A stretch of 64,000 nt of DNA from Cryptomeria japonica (GCF_030272615.1 NC_081413.1:603448709-603512708), one strand, 5' to 3'; shown: positions 21,136 through 32,205, numbered from the stretch's first letter. The notes: generated by a model from the sequence alone, not told the origin. Numbers and translations: made by a program.

Positions 21136-22280
21136 TGTGAATTCTCCACCATGATGTGACCTCAACCATTTAATCTTCAATCCTATCTCAATTTCCACTT
21201 TAGCCTTAAAGATTTTAAACTTTTCAAATGCTTCAAATTTTTCTTTCAAAAAAGTAACCCACATCATTCTAGAATAATCATCAATGATTAGCATAAAATA
21301 TCTATCACCTTGAAAAATTTTAACTCTAATAGATCCACACAAATCAGTATGAATAAGATCAAGAACATCATTTGATTTATCTCATATACTCCTAAAAGAG
21401 GTTCTAACCTGTTTACCCATTTGAAATTATTTACATACCAGATTATAGGGCTTCATCATCTTAGGTATATCCCTACTTGCCTTAGTTGAACTGATCTTTA
21501 TAACGCAATCAAAATTCACATGACAAAACCTTTTATGCCATAGCCAACTCTCATCAATCTGTGTAAACAAACACATCTTCTCACCAAAGTTCAAATGAAA
21601 TATATTACCTTTTGTCTGTGTACCAGTTGCACTCTACAAACCAGATCTGTTAATGATTTTTCATTTTCCATTCTTGAACTGTAATTGAAATCCCTTATCC
21701 ACCAATTGTCCTACAATCAAAATATTATGCCTTAAACCTTCAACATAATAAACATTATCGGTATTGTTCTTACCATCCAATTATATAGTTCCTTTTCCTT
21801 TGATCATACATGCTTTGTCATCTCCAAATCTAACTAGACTACCATCAAATTATTGCAAAGACATAAACTTCCCTTTATCTCTAGTCATATGATGTGAACA
21901 ACCGCTATGAATTACACATTCATCCTTGTCTTCAATTTTAGCAACACGTGCTTTATCTTGAGGTACATTCTCTTCTAGTGCCAAATCATCTTCCTTGATA
22001 GCCAGGAACACCCATTCCTTCTCATTGTCAGAACCACTAGCAAAGTCTTCTACAGGTTCATCATCAGAACCAGTAATGCCTTCCTCATCTGCTATGTAGC
22101 ATGATTTGTCCCTATTTTTCTTATACTTATACTTGTTCTGATATCCAGTGATAGACTTAAATGATCTTCTACCTCTTTCTTCAAATATTGAATTTATTTG
22201 AAGACATCTAGATGCAAAATGACCAATCTTATTACATGCAAAACATTTAAAAGGTGGTTTTCCTTCATACTTACTTCCTA
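21136..22280 (-). pseudogene. Copia C zinc knuckle, protease and integrase N-terminal part
   Basis: Read on the minus strand: a complete CCHC knuckle (CFACNKIGHFASRC near 22220), then the aspartic protease site as HSGCSHHMT, where the family has DSGCSHHMT. The catalytic Asp codon is changed, so the protease is dead even apart from the stops. Next come YYVEGLRHN, the integrase zinc region (WLWHKRFCHVNF with following Cys residues), and DLIHTDLCG with the first catalytic Asp. The stretch DRYFMLIIDDYSRMMWV follows, up to the HHGGEF site region where the solo LTR interrupts. Several TAG and TAA stops occur. The inferred role is polyprotein maturation and integration. Confidence 0.88.
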
Positions 22281-23092
22281 TCAGTCCTTTAGGTACTCTT
22301 CTAGCAAATAGTGCTTCAAGTTGCTCACCTCATCATCTTCTCTCTTCATATCTTCTAATTCCTTTTCATATAAAGCTTTCCAATCTTTCTTACCAGTTGC
22401 AGATGTAGATACATGAAAAGGAGATTCAGTTTTCACATCTCCAAAAGGTCCAAATTCTTTAAGCTCAAAAGCAGATAGTTTTCGAACCAAGGTATCTCTG
22501 TTGGCAGATGTATTAGCCATTTTTCTCAACTCATTAATAGAAGTATCCTTCATTTTGTAAGCCAGTGGTAGGGTTCTCATAACATTAAAAATAATTTCAT
22601 CTTTGCTTAGAGTTCCACCACAACATTGTATTCCCATAACAATCTTATTTACTCTTTCCATAAATGCAGTAATCTTTTCATCTTCTTCCAACTTCAAGTT
22701 TTCATATCTCACCCGATATCCATCAAGTTTAGCAATATTCACTCTAGGGTCACATTCATTAAGAGTCTCCAACTTATCCCATATAGCCTTTCTAGATGAT
22801 TTGTTGGTTAATCCCATTATTTGTTGATCAAAAAGTGCACACAAGAGGGCTTCTCTTTGTCTACAATCATTCTCAATCTCTTTATCCAAGTTTTTCGAAG
22901 GAGGATTGTTAGATCTCGGATTATAAGGGGTGACACCATTCCATGTGATCTCACAAATCTCCTTGACAGGACATCTTAGATGAGTCTCCATTCAAAACTT
23001 CCATACTATGTAATTTGTTCCATCAAGCCTAGGAATATCTCTCTAAAAGATAGCTCCAGAAGAACTGGATGAACTTGAACTATTAGTCACTA
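22281..23092 (-). pseudogene. Copia C Gag
   Basis: Structural capsid-like protein of the copia particle. An open stretch of 236 codons (22991-22281) carries the UBN2-type Gag region: Trp-rich start, KAIWDKLETL, LKLEEDEKITAFMERVN, LPLAYKMK, and RDTLVRKLSAFELKEF. Upstream, a Ser-rich leader and IPRLDGTNYIVWKF can be read to about 23092 with an in-frame TAG and TGA, and the expected start codon is altered. A frameshift near 22310 separates Gag from the zinc knuckle. The same protein, more broken, is at 35.3-36.1 kb in element D. Confidence 0.87.
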
Positions 23093-23137
23093 CAAGATCT
23101 TCCTCAAGTGGTTAATCTTTCTACAGAGAGGACCAAA

Positions 23138-23149
23138 GCTCTGATACCA
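23138..23149 (-). other. Primer binding site of copia C
   Basis: The minus strand reads TGGTATCAGAGC, matching plant initiator Met-tRNA. It sits two bases from the LTR edge at 23152. Confidence 0.88.
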
Positions 23150-23151
23150 AT

Positions 23152-24361
23152 TGTTAGACAGTTCAAATAATAGGAAGACAACTGAGAGGGGGGGGTTGAA
23201 TCAGTTGCCATAGATTATCGAAACCATTAACAAATAAAACATTAATACTAGAACCCAAAACATTAATACCAAAATAGCAGTTAATCAATCAAGCATAAAC
23301 AATAATCATAGAAGAAATACCATCCACATGACACCAAGATTTATACGTGGAAAAATCGATAAAGGGAAAAAGCATGATGGAAAGCCTACCTATAGTCAGG
23401 TAATACTTCTACAGTAAGTATGTGAATTCAAATTGACAGGCTTGCACTTGTAGGAAGGCCAACATCCTAGAGCGCACTTCTCATCATAAAAGGAGCCTCA
23501 CTGACTACATAGAAATCCAGAGTACAATCCAAAGAATTGTTGAACTACAAAAGATAGCATCTCCTATGCCTGAGTATAGTTCCAATTAAGCTCAATACTG
23601 GAGGACTAAATCCTCTTACATAAACCCAATTTGATCTCTAATGATCAACCAAATCCTCTGCCTGAATGATATTACATTATTCGCACATTACTTTCCTATT
23701 CCCATTCCTATTACATGATTTACAATGAGATCTTACATCTATATATATAAACCCTCCATGATAAATAATTAGGTCAGCCACCAGATAATAAACCAATTAC
23801 ATAATTACAAACTATGTCAGCCTTAGACCAAACGAATAATATCCAACACATAAGACATCCCAGAAACACATCAAGTGGTCCAATCCAAACATTACATTAA
23901 AGTTGTTCAATAACCTAGATCAACCAGGACCCAGTAGAGGTCCACATGCTACAACAATGATATCCATCCGACAAGTCTCAAACATGATCACCAACAACAT
24001 CCTGAAACTCCACCAAAAGTTGTACCAACACCACTTATTCAATTCATCAAAGATCTTCATCAAAAGCTCTACCAGTGAAACCCTCGCTGGAATAAGAAAC
24101 CAAGCTTCTAAGCAAATAGGATAGCATCTGATCACATGACCAAAACCAACTTAGTAAATATGAGCATGGGTATCATGATTAAGTGAATTTTAGAACCAAA
24201 TCATATTGGAGCTTACCGAATCATTCCGGATCCAAATCAACCAGAAACCACTCAGCCTACTATGACCAAAAGGGTGCCGATAAAGAATCCAAACAACTAG
24301 TGTTGACATCAATGATAAAAAATCAATGCAACACATAATCAATTCCATCAAATGGTCAACA
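23152..24361 (-). repeat. LTR shared by copia elements C (5') and D (3'), 1,210 bp
   Basis: Plus-strand ends are TGTTAGACAG and GGTCAACA. It is the same family as the LTR at 36119-37323 and the plus-strand copy starting at 52292. On its downstream side (minus strand) lie the primer site and gag of C. On its upstream side lies a polypurine tract (CAAAGGGGGAGAT) and the 3' untranslated region of another element of the family. One LTR therefore terminates one element and opens the next. Confidence 0.85.
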
Positions 24362-24747
24362 ATCTCCCCCTTTGGCATTGATGGCAACACTAGATGTGAA
24401 AAACATTTAAGTACCAAGAAATGGAAAACAAGTATCCCCCAATGGAAGACAACCAAAAATCTCTCGCATACAGGTCTGAAATAAAGACTAAACTCCCCCT
24501 GTAAATAATATCTCTATAAATCTCTGAATTTCACTTCCTTTTTCACATAAATATCACTCCCCCTTTGACATCAATGCCAGAAATCTCACAAAAGTATCAA
24601 AGTAAAAATTTAAACCACTGAATCACAATGCTGACTACTCCCCCTAAGCAATAGCATCCCCACATTAGTGCCGAAAAAGGTATCTCTGATAAGGAATATC
24701 GGACTGATGCCAATCTGCATCAATCAAGTCTCTACTAGAGGGGCAAA
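24362..24747 (-). promoter_or_regulatory. 3' untranslated region of copia D with four purine tracts
   Basis: On the minus strand GGGGGAG tracts occur at about 24645, 24565, 24500 and 24370; the last abuts the LTR. The end at 24747 is the insertion point of element K; the other side of the break is at 29633. Confidence 0.78.
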
Positions 24748-25080
24748 TGTTGAAATATGGTGACTGATCAACAAAGTACTGATCAGCAAATGAAAACCAA
24801 CATTGTAATAAAACCCTAAAAAGGCCGACTTTATTTGTTGCCCTAAAAATGCATGTTATAAGCGGCTAGGATGCTTAAGGCATTGTAATGTTGATGTACT
24901 ATTTTTGTTGGATAATAAGAAAGATTGGACAGCTGTGTATGGTGGACGTAACCCATTTTGGGTGAACCACATTAAATCTCTATTTCTTCTGTGTCCTATT
25001 TTATTTCTCTGTCTTTTGTATTTAAATCTGCATATAATTGTTAGTTCATATTTTCTTTGGATCTACTTGAAACCCTAACA
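24748..25080 (+). repeat. 5' LTR of K (333 bp)
   Basis: Starts TGTTGAAATATGG and ends GAAACCCTAACA. It matches the 3' LTR except for a missing GC-rich block of about 95 bp. The primer site follows at 25082 as TGGTATTAGAGAG, a mutated form of TGGTATCAGAG. Confidence 0.88.
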
Positions 25081-25140
25081 ATTGGTATTAGAGAGAGATT
25101 TTCTGTAAATTGGCAGGACTTTTAGATTTGAGTGGGAGCA

Positions 25141-25980
25141 ATGGAGGATTCCAAATTCAAGGTTGAAAAGTTTAATGGCCAGAATTATCAGTTATGGAAA
25201 ATGCAGATGGAGGATTACCTGTATCAAAAAGATTTGTGGTGGCCATTAGAAGGAAAGACAAAGAAAGCGACCACAATGTCAGATGAAGAATAGGACATTT
25301 TAGATAGAAAGGCACTAGGATCAATTTGATTGTGCCTTGCACCATCTGTAGCTTTCAATATAACAGAAGAAAAAATGGTTGTAGATTTGATGGCGACATT
25401 GGCTAAGCTGTATGAGAAACCCTCGGCTTTGAATAAGGTATTTCTTATGAAGCATTTGTTTAATTTGAAAATGAGTGAGGGAGGATCTGTAGCGGAGCAC
25501 TTAAATGAATTTAATACAATTACTAGTCAATTGTCTTTGGTAAAAATTACCTTTGCAAAAGAGGTTAGGGCTCTCTTGATTTTATGTTCTTTGCCAGAAA
25601 GTTGGAATAGCTTGGTTATGGCTGTAAGTTACTCTGTCTCTGGTAAAAATACTTTGGTATTTGATGATATTGTTGGTGTTATCCTAAGTGAGGAAAAGAA
25701 AAGGAAAAGCACAGGTGAGACTCCAACATCATCGAGTAGTGTTTTGAATGTGGAGAATGGAGGAAGATCAAAGGAAAGAGGAAAAGGCCCTTGGAATGAG
25801 AAGTCACGAGGGAAGTCAAAGAAATGACGCTTTCAATCTAGAGGAAAGAAAGATTGTTGGTACTGCAGAAAGCCTGGTCATCTAAAGAAAGACTGTTGGT
25901 CTCGAAAAAACAAAGAAGGAGACAAAAATGAAAATGACAGTAAGGAAGCTAATATTGCAAGTAATACTTTACAAGATGCT
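25141..25980 (+). pseudogene. K Gag with CCHC knuckle
   Basis: The start ATG at 25141 lies about 50 bp after the primer site, and the protein opens MEDSKFKVEKFNGQNYQLWK, a classic Tnt1/copia Gag start. The central region (LYEKPSALNKVFLMKHLFNL, VAEHLNEFNTI, ALLILCSLPESWNSLV) is the UBN2-type Gag domain. A basic linker leads to the complete zinc knuckle CWYCRKPGHLKKDC at about 25854-25895. In-frame stops are TAG at 25291, TGA at 25327 and TGA at 25825; the first fits CAG to TAG and the others CGA to TGA. Its role would be capsid formation and RNA packaging. Confidence 0.9.
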
Positions 25981-27400
25981 TTAATCTTGTGTTTGGATAA
26001 TGTTAATGATTCCTGGGTAATAGATTTTGGGGCTTCATTTCATGCTACACCCCATAGAAAATATTTTTTAGATTATGCTCAAGGTGATTTTGGACAGGTA
26101 TATTTGGGTGATGATGAGCCCTATCAAATTGTTGGAAAAGGAAAGATGAAGATCAAGTTGCAGAATGGTAATGACTGGTTTCTGCAGGAGGTAAGACATG
26201 TTCCTAACTTAAGAAGAAATTTAATTTCTGTAGGGCAACTAGATAGTGAAGGTTGCATAGTTACCTTCTCAGATAGTATCTGGAAGGTCAGTAAAGGATC
26301 ATTAGTAGTAGCTAAAGGTGCGAAGGTAGGCACATTATATTTGTGTACTAGTAACACTTACTCTACCTTAGCTGCTACAGATAAAGTTACTATAGGGACA
26401 ACAACAATAGATGTTGCAAGAATAGATTCGATAATGTGGCACCATAGGCTTGGGCACATGAGTGAGAAAGGGATGAAAATCCTTCACTCCAAAAATCTAT
26501 TGTCAGGACTAAAGAAGATTGATTTAGAGTTCTGTGAAAACTGTGTTTATGGCAAACAAAAAAGAGTCAGATTTCTCAAGGTTGGGAAAGAGAAGAAGAG
26601 TGAGAAGTTAGAGTTTGTGCTTTCAGATGTATGGGGACCGGCTTAGGTATCATCTCTTGGTGGCTCTTGTTATTATGTTATTTTTTTTGATGACTCAACC
26701 AGAAAAACATGGGTATATTTCCTAAAGAAAAAATCAGATGTTTTTTAAACTTTTAAGAAATGGAAAGCTTTGGTTGAGAATGAGATAGGAAAAAGGTTGA
26801 AGAGTCTCAGATCAGATAATGGAGGTGAGTATTGTAGCAAGGCATTTGAAGATTACTGCTCCTTAAATGGGATTAGAAAGTAGAAGACAGTTCCAGGAAC
26901 TCCACAGGAAAATGGTGTGTCAGAGAGAATGAATAGGACTATCATGGAATGCATGAGGAGTGTGAGATTGCATGTTGGATTTCCCTTACATTTTTGGGCA
27001 AATGTTGTACATACTGTTGTGTATTTGATAAATAGAGGACCTTCAACCCCTTTAGATGGTGGTATTCTAGAGGAGGCATGGACTGGTAAAAAGGTAAATT
27101 ATTCTTTTTTGAAAACCTTTGGTTGTGAAGCTTTTGTCCATGTTGATAAAGAAAACAAAACCAAGCTTGATGTTAAATCTCATAAATGTACCTTCATTGG
27201 ATATGGGATAGATGAATATGGCTATCGATTATGGGATTTTGAAAATAAGAAAATAACTAGAAGTAGAGATGTTATATTCAATGAGAAGGTTATGTATAAA
27301 GAACAGATGCAGGAAAAGAAGCATGAACAGGACAAGCAAGAATATGTGGTGTTGGATGAGATTCTTGAAAATGAAATGCCATAGGTACCTAATGTTTAGC
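25981..27400 (+). pseudogene. K protease and integrase
   Basis: One frame continues from Gag. The protease site reads VIDFGASFHATPHR, with Phe where Ser or Thr is usual after the catalytic Asp. VRHVPNLRRNLISVGQLD follows. Integrase has its zinc region (WHHRLGHMSEKGM...CENCVYGKQKR), catalytic Asp regions around SDVWGPA and SLRSDNGGEY, and PGTPQENGVSERMNRT with the catalytic Glu. The C-terminal GKKVNYSFLKTFGCEAFVHV and CTFIGYG complete it. Stops occur at 26644 (TAG), near 26746 (TAA), 26881 (TAG), 27382 (TAG) and just after. Inactive. Confidence 0.9.
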
Positions 27401-29067
27401 AACAACAGAATGTCCCACAAACTCTTGCAAGTGTTCGATGTTCTACGAGGTCAAGTAGACCCCCTGAAATATTTTCTCCTTCTTTGTATTATATATTATT
27501 AACTGATTTTGGTGAACCAAAAGAATATGAAGAAGCAATGCAGGTGGATGCCAAACAACAATGGGAGCTAGGCATGAAAGAGGAGATGGACTCCTTGATG
27601 AAAAATAAGACTTGGGACTTAGTCCCTTTACCTACAGAAAAAAAGAGCCTTGCTTAACAAATGAGTTTATCGGTTGAAGAAGGAGGAAGGAGGTTAGAAA
27701 AGATATAAGGCCAAACTTGTGGTAAAAGGTTTTGCATAGAAAAAGGGTATAGATTATGATGAAATATTTTCTCCAATTGTAAAAATGACTTCAATTAGAA
27801 CTGTACTTAGTCTTGTGGCTACAGATGATTTACATCTTGAACAATTAGATGTGAAAACAACTTTTCTCCATGGAGATTTGGAGGAGGAAATTTACATGTT
27901 GCAACCACAGGGATATGAGGTCAAAGGTAAGGAGAACTTGGTGTGGAGGTTGAAGAAAAGTCTATATGGCCTAAAGCAAGCACCCCGATAATGGTATTTA
28001 AAATTTGATAGTTTTATGGCTGAACACGGTTATCATAGATGTCATTCTGATCATTGTGTATATTTTAAGAGATTTGATAATGGCAGTTATATTATCCTGT
28101 TGCTTTATGTTGATGACATGCTTGTTGCTGGGTCTAACATGCAACATATAAATGATCTTAAATAGAAATTAGCCAGGTCATTTGCTATGAAGGATTTGGG
28201 TGCAGCTAAGCAAACTCTCGGTATGAAGATTACACGGGATAGGAAAGATAGAACCTTGAATTTGTCCCAAAGTGAGTATATAAAGAAGGTGTTGAAAAGA
28301 TTTAACATGCAGGATGCAAAAGCAGTTAGTACACATTTGGCTAGTCATTTCAAATTGACTAAGGAGATATGCCCAAAGGCATAGGATGAGGTTAATAAAA
28401 TGTCTAACATCTCGAATCCATCAGCTGTTGGTAGTCTAATGTATGCAATGGTATGCACAAGGCTAGATATTGCCCATGCAGTGGGAGTTGTGAGCAGGTT
28501 TATGAGTAATCTGGGTATGGAACATTGGAATGCTATGAAATAGATCCTTCGATATTTGAAAGGAACTACTACGAAGGCATTATGTTTCAAAGGATCTAAT
28601 GCTGCTCTAAGTGGATTTGTTGACTCTGATCTGGCAGGTGATATTGATTCATGGAGGAGTACTATAGGGTATGGTTTTACTATAGGGGGAACTACAGTCA
28701 ATTGGATTTCTAGGCTGCCAAGGTTGTTGCACTTTCAACCACTGAAGCTAAGTATGTTGTTGCTATAGAAGCCAACAAAGAGATGATTTGGTTACAATGT
28801 TTTTTGGAGGAATTGGGTCAAACATAGGAGGATTGCCCATTGTATACTGATAGCCAGAGTGTCATTCATCTTGTGAAGAAATTTGCTTTTCATTCAAGGA
28901 CAAAGCACATTCAGCTCAAGTACCACTTGATCCGGACTGTTTTGGAGGAGGGTCAGTTACGGCTTGAAAAGATTCACACAAGTGATAATCCTGCCGATAT
29001 TTTCACGAAGGTAGTTCCACAGGAGAAGCAGATTTCTTCTTCAGTTTCTGTTGGTCTTCTTGATTGA
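27400..29067 (+). pseudogene. K reverse transcriptase and RNase H
   Basis: RT begins near 27510 (EPKEYEEAMQVDAKQQW, NKTWDLVPLP). A frameshift near 27655 is followed by KGIDYDEIFSPIVKMTSIRT, LDVKTTFLHGDLEEEIYM and [10 protein letters not shown]. The catalytic LLYVDDMLVAG lies at about 28100-28130. IKKVLKRFNMQDAK and the copia C-terminal IFRYLKGT-type region follow. RNase H retains GFVDSDLAGDIDSWRST, then a frameshift near 28715, then LSTTEAKYV, YTDSQSVIHL and DNPADIFTKVVP. Several TAG stops and at least two frameshifts make it inactive. This is the Tnt1-type Pol C-terminus. Confidence 0.9.
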
Positions 29068-29149
29068 TAATTGTGGAATGTATACTAGTAGAGTCCTAGT
29101 GTTTTTTCCAATGGATGTTGCATGTACAGTGGTGTCGTGTAGTTTCAGT

Positions 29150-29203
29150 CTCCAAGTGGGAGATTGTTTGGTGTGGAGCTTGATCAATCTCCAAGTGGGA
29201 GAT
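29150..29203 (+). promoter_or_regulatory. Duplicated polypurine tract of K
   Basis: The 19-mer CTCCAAGTGGGAGATTGTT occurs at 29150 and again at 29189. The second copy abuts the 3' LTR start at 29204. Both copies look like usable plus-strand primers. Confidence 0.85.
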
Positions 29204-29632
29204 TGTTGAAATGTGGCAATTGATCAACAAAGTACTGTACACTTAGTATGTATCCTTGCTGGGGTCCGGGGCTAGGCCGGGCCCCGGGTGGGGGTTTGGG
29301 GGCGATAGCCCCCGAGAAAATTTTTTTGTCATTTTTTGTTGATGAAAACCGACATTGTAATAAAACCCTAAAAAGGTCGACTTTATTTGTTGCCCTAAAA
29401 ATGCTTGTTATAAGCGGCTGGGATGCTTAAGGCATTGTAATGTTGATGTACTATTTTTGTTGGATAATAAGAAAGATTGGACGGCTGTGTATGGTGGACG
29501 TAACCCATTTTGGGTGAACCACATTAAATCTTTGTGTTATTTGTGTCCTATTTTATTTCTCTATCTTTTGTATTTAAATCTGCATATAATTGTTAGTTCA
29601 TATTTGTTTCGGATCTACTTGAAACCCTAACA
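29204..29632 (+). repeat. 3' LTR of K (429 bp) with GC-rich insert
   Basis: Same ends as the 5' LTR, but bases about 29238-29340 have no counterpart there. The extra block is GC-rich (29258-29316) and contains the hairpin GGGGGCGATAGCCCCC at 29298-29313. Confidence 0.88.
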
Positions 29633-30225
29633 GAAAAAAATCCCAATCTCTCTCTCAGGTACTCAAATAATTCCTTGGGCAAAGGTTTAGTGAAAATATT
29701 TGCAATCTACTCTTTAGTGTTCACATAAACCAATTTACTTCATTTGCTTCATCCATAAAACCACAATCCACCTTTATATCATTCAACATTTGCTTCATCC
29801 ATAAAACCTGTGTACAGTTGGTAGCAACAACAACATACTCAGCTTCAGCATCAGATAAAGAAGTACACAATTGTTTCTTGCTGATTCATGAAACCAACTT
29901 CTTTCTAAGAAAGAAAGCTCTACCAGAAGTACTTTTCTAGTCATCAATATCTTCAGCCCAATAAGCATCTGTATATGCACATAAAGTAAAGTTATCATCC
30001 TTAGGGTACCACAAACCATATTTTGATGTACCTTGCAAGTATCTAAAAATCATTTTCACCGCAATCTCATGATTTTCTCTAGGATCACTTTGAAATTTGA
30101 AGAAATACAAACAACATTCATTATCCTAGGCCTAGTCTGAGTCAAATAAAGCAAACCACCAATCATAGATTTGTATCTTGTAGGATTTATTTGTGTAAAA
30201 ACATACTCATTCAAACTCTTATGAC
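29633..30225 (-). pseudogene. Copia D RT end and RNase H, internally deleted
   Basis: On the minus strand: INPTRYKSMIGGLLYLTQTRP (RT end), then RNase H segments (CAYTDAYWAEDIDD, SDAEAEYV, NCTQVLWMKQML). The middle of RNase H is lost: a short repeated word (TTTATGGATGAAGCAAATG, near 29750 and 29805) marks the join. The usual IFTKPLPKE-type tail follows as a broken frame, ending at 29633 where K is inserted. The 3' untranslated region resumes at 24747. Assignment to D and not B rests on the LTR that follows (23152-24361), which is of the D family. Confidence 0.72.
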
Positions 30226-32139
30226 CATATCCATTACACTGATAGCATAAAACATTCATATCCTAGAGTGCATTAAATGAATTTCTACTTTCATAATTCA
30301 TAGAAGGCTTATTGTTTAACCTACAGTTAGCTATTATGTGCCCAAATTTATTACATCAGTAATAGTAACCATGAAATTTTGAAACATATTGGTTAGGCTA
30401 TCTTGGTCCTGAATGGAACTGCCTCATTGGGGGTCTTCCCTTCATGTTGTTGAATCTGGTGAATCCTTAACGGTCAATTCTGGTATTCCTCCTTGGGTCT
30501 GCATATTAGTGCAAGAAATATGGCCTCCGATTCATTTGTGCATACCAGTTTGAGTGACGATTTCCAATAGTATCTGCATATTTCTTTTTGTTGGTATCCT
30601 TGTCTACAGTGAATGTCTTCTTTCTTTCACCTTCATTTTAAGAGGTGAACATTATTTCTTTATCTAATTTATCTTTGTGGGTTGAACTTTGACCTTCTTC
30701 AAAACCTAAGCCACCGGTGTCTTTGTATTTCTTTTGTTTGCTCAACATCTTATCTAAGGCCTCAGTGTTGCCTTCATACTTGCTCCTTATTTTTATTTCT
30801 TCCTTTCTTTCTTCAAGCTCCTTTCTAAGCTTTATTATTTCTACTTCCAGCTCTTGATGCTCCTTTTCTTTCTTTGTCAGATCAAACTTTGTAGCTTTAC
30901 TAATCCTCTTAGTTTCTTCCAGCTACAGTTTCAAGTCAGATATGACTTGATCGGACTCTTCTAGAGACTGCTTCAAAAGATCTTGTTCATCTACTACAAC
31001 AAGCTTAACCCTCTTGAGTTCTCTTCTTGTTTTACTCAATTCTTCAAATGCACTGATAAGTTCTCTCTCCAAATCCACTTCAACCTCAATATCCTCTTCT
31101 CATCTTCATCAGCTAGTCTATCAAGTGCCATGAAAAGATTGACTTTTCTGTCATTCTCATGGTCATCGTCTTTCGATGCATTTTCATCATCTGTTGTGTC
31201 ATCCTTAATGGTATATAGGTTGTTCTAGTTCTGGTAGCCTTTCCTTGCCTGCTGGTAGTCATTCCTTTCTCTATCTTTGCTGACAGATCTTCTGAACTCT
31301 CTTGACTCATCTCCACTTGTTTCTTTGTGAGGACAATTTGCAGCAAAGTGTCCTACTTTCCCATAGTTGAAGCATTTAAGTGGTAGCTTTCCTTTGTACC
31401 GATAGGATCCTCTTTTGAGCTTCCTGACAAATTTTTCTACTTCTGCATCAGAGTCTTCACTGGATTATTAATGAGTAACCACTTCTTTGCCCTTTTTAGT
31501 GATGTTGAATGCTGCTTCTTTCCTTGAGGAAGTATCATCGGTTGTTCTCATCTCATAGGCTGTCAGAGAGCCAACTAGCCTATCCATTGTAAAATTATTT
31601 AGATCCTTGGCTTCTTCTATGGTTGACACCTTAGTATCATATTTGGGAGTGAGAGATCTAAGTATCTTCTTGACAAGAATCTCATCTGCAATCTCTTCTC
31701 CAAGTCCTCTAATGGTATTCATAGTTTCATCAAATCTGTAAAGATAGTCTGCAATCTTTTCATCATCTTTCATTTTGATGCTTTCAAGTTGGCCCCTTAG
31801 TGTTTGCAGCTTGGCTTCTTTGACTTTTGCATCTCCCTCAAAAAACCTTTGCAATTTGTCCCATGTCTCCTTTTCTAAAATACAATGCATGACTTTGACA
31901 AATTCATTATCGGATAGTCCACTCAAGGTAGCATGTTTTGCCTTTGCATTATTCTCATACTCCTTTTTTGCATCTGGATCAGAGGGAGGAGTATTAGGAA
32001 TGACATACCCATTCTTGACCGACATCCACACATCAAAACCAAGATATGAAATATAGGTCTCCATTCTTCTACTCTAGAAGGCATAGTTGGATCCATCAAA
32101 CATGGGGGATTTTGAGGAAGTAGACTCACTTCTTGCCAT
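30226..32139 (-). pseudogene. Copia B Gag (SIRE-like), broken
   Basis: The minus-strand start is at 32139 (MARSESTSSKSPMFDGSNYA). The UBN2-type Gag region is open from 32064 to 31468 (ETWDKLQRFFEGDAKVKEAK, MKDDEKIADYLYRFDE, ILVKKILRSLTPKYD). A first knuckle, CFNYGKVGHFAANCPH near 31360, has one Cys replaced by Tyr. A long coiled coil rich in Glu, Lys and Leu follows (about 31080-30720), ending in a SKYEGNTEALDKML motif. Two further knuckles lie at about 30355 and 30245 (CYQCNGYGHKS). Gag plus coiled coil plus paired extra knuckles is characteristic of SIRE-lineage (Sirevirus) Gag. Frameshifts and stops are frequent. Protease, integrase and most of RT of B are absent. Confidence 0.82.
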
Positions 32140-32191
32140 TGTGCTCAAAGTCCAAAATCTACCCAAGGTTTAAAGATAACTGGGAACCTAC

Positions 32192-32203
32192 GCTCTGATA
32201 CCA
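32192..32203 (-). other. Primer binding site of copia B
   Basis: The minus strand reads TGGTATCAGAGC. It lies two bases from the LTR edge at 32206. Confidence 0.87.
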
Positions 32204-32205
32204 AT

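Larger units (their letters stand above)
17124..21140. repeat. Target-site duplication TGTGA around the LARD-family solo LTR
   Basis: Identical 5-mers at 17124-17128 and 21136-21140. Joining the flanks at one TGTGA restores continuity with the homologous integrase stretch of element D. Confidence 0.88.
16436..24361 (-). mobile_element. Copia element C, 5' part, with nested LTR
   Basis: Reading on the minus strand: 5' LTR (24361-23152), primer site, gag, protease, integrase. Integrase is split by a LARD-family solo LTR (21135-17129), and the remaining integrase stops at 16436 where plus-strand element E is inserted. RT, RNase H and the 3' LTR would lie left of the window. Its LTR also serves as the 3' LTR of element D. 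Confidence 0.8.
24748..29632 (+). mobile_element. Tnt1-like copia element K, complete but inactivated
   Basis: A 333-bp 5' LTR, primer site, gag, protease, integrase, RT, RNase H, duplicated polypurine tract and a 429-bp 3' LTR. The left flank is GCAAA (24743-24747) and the right flank GAAAA (29633-29637), a 5-bp duplication with one change. It is inserted into the 3' end of copia D in opposite orientation. LTR ends are TGTTGAAA...CCCTAACA. Confidence 0.9.
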
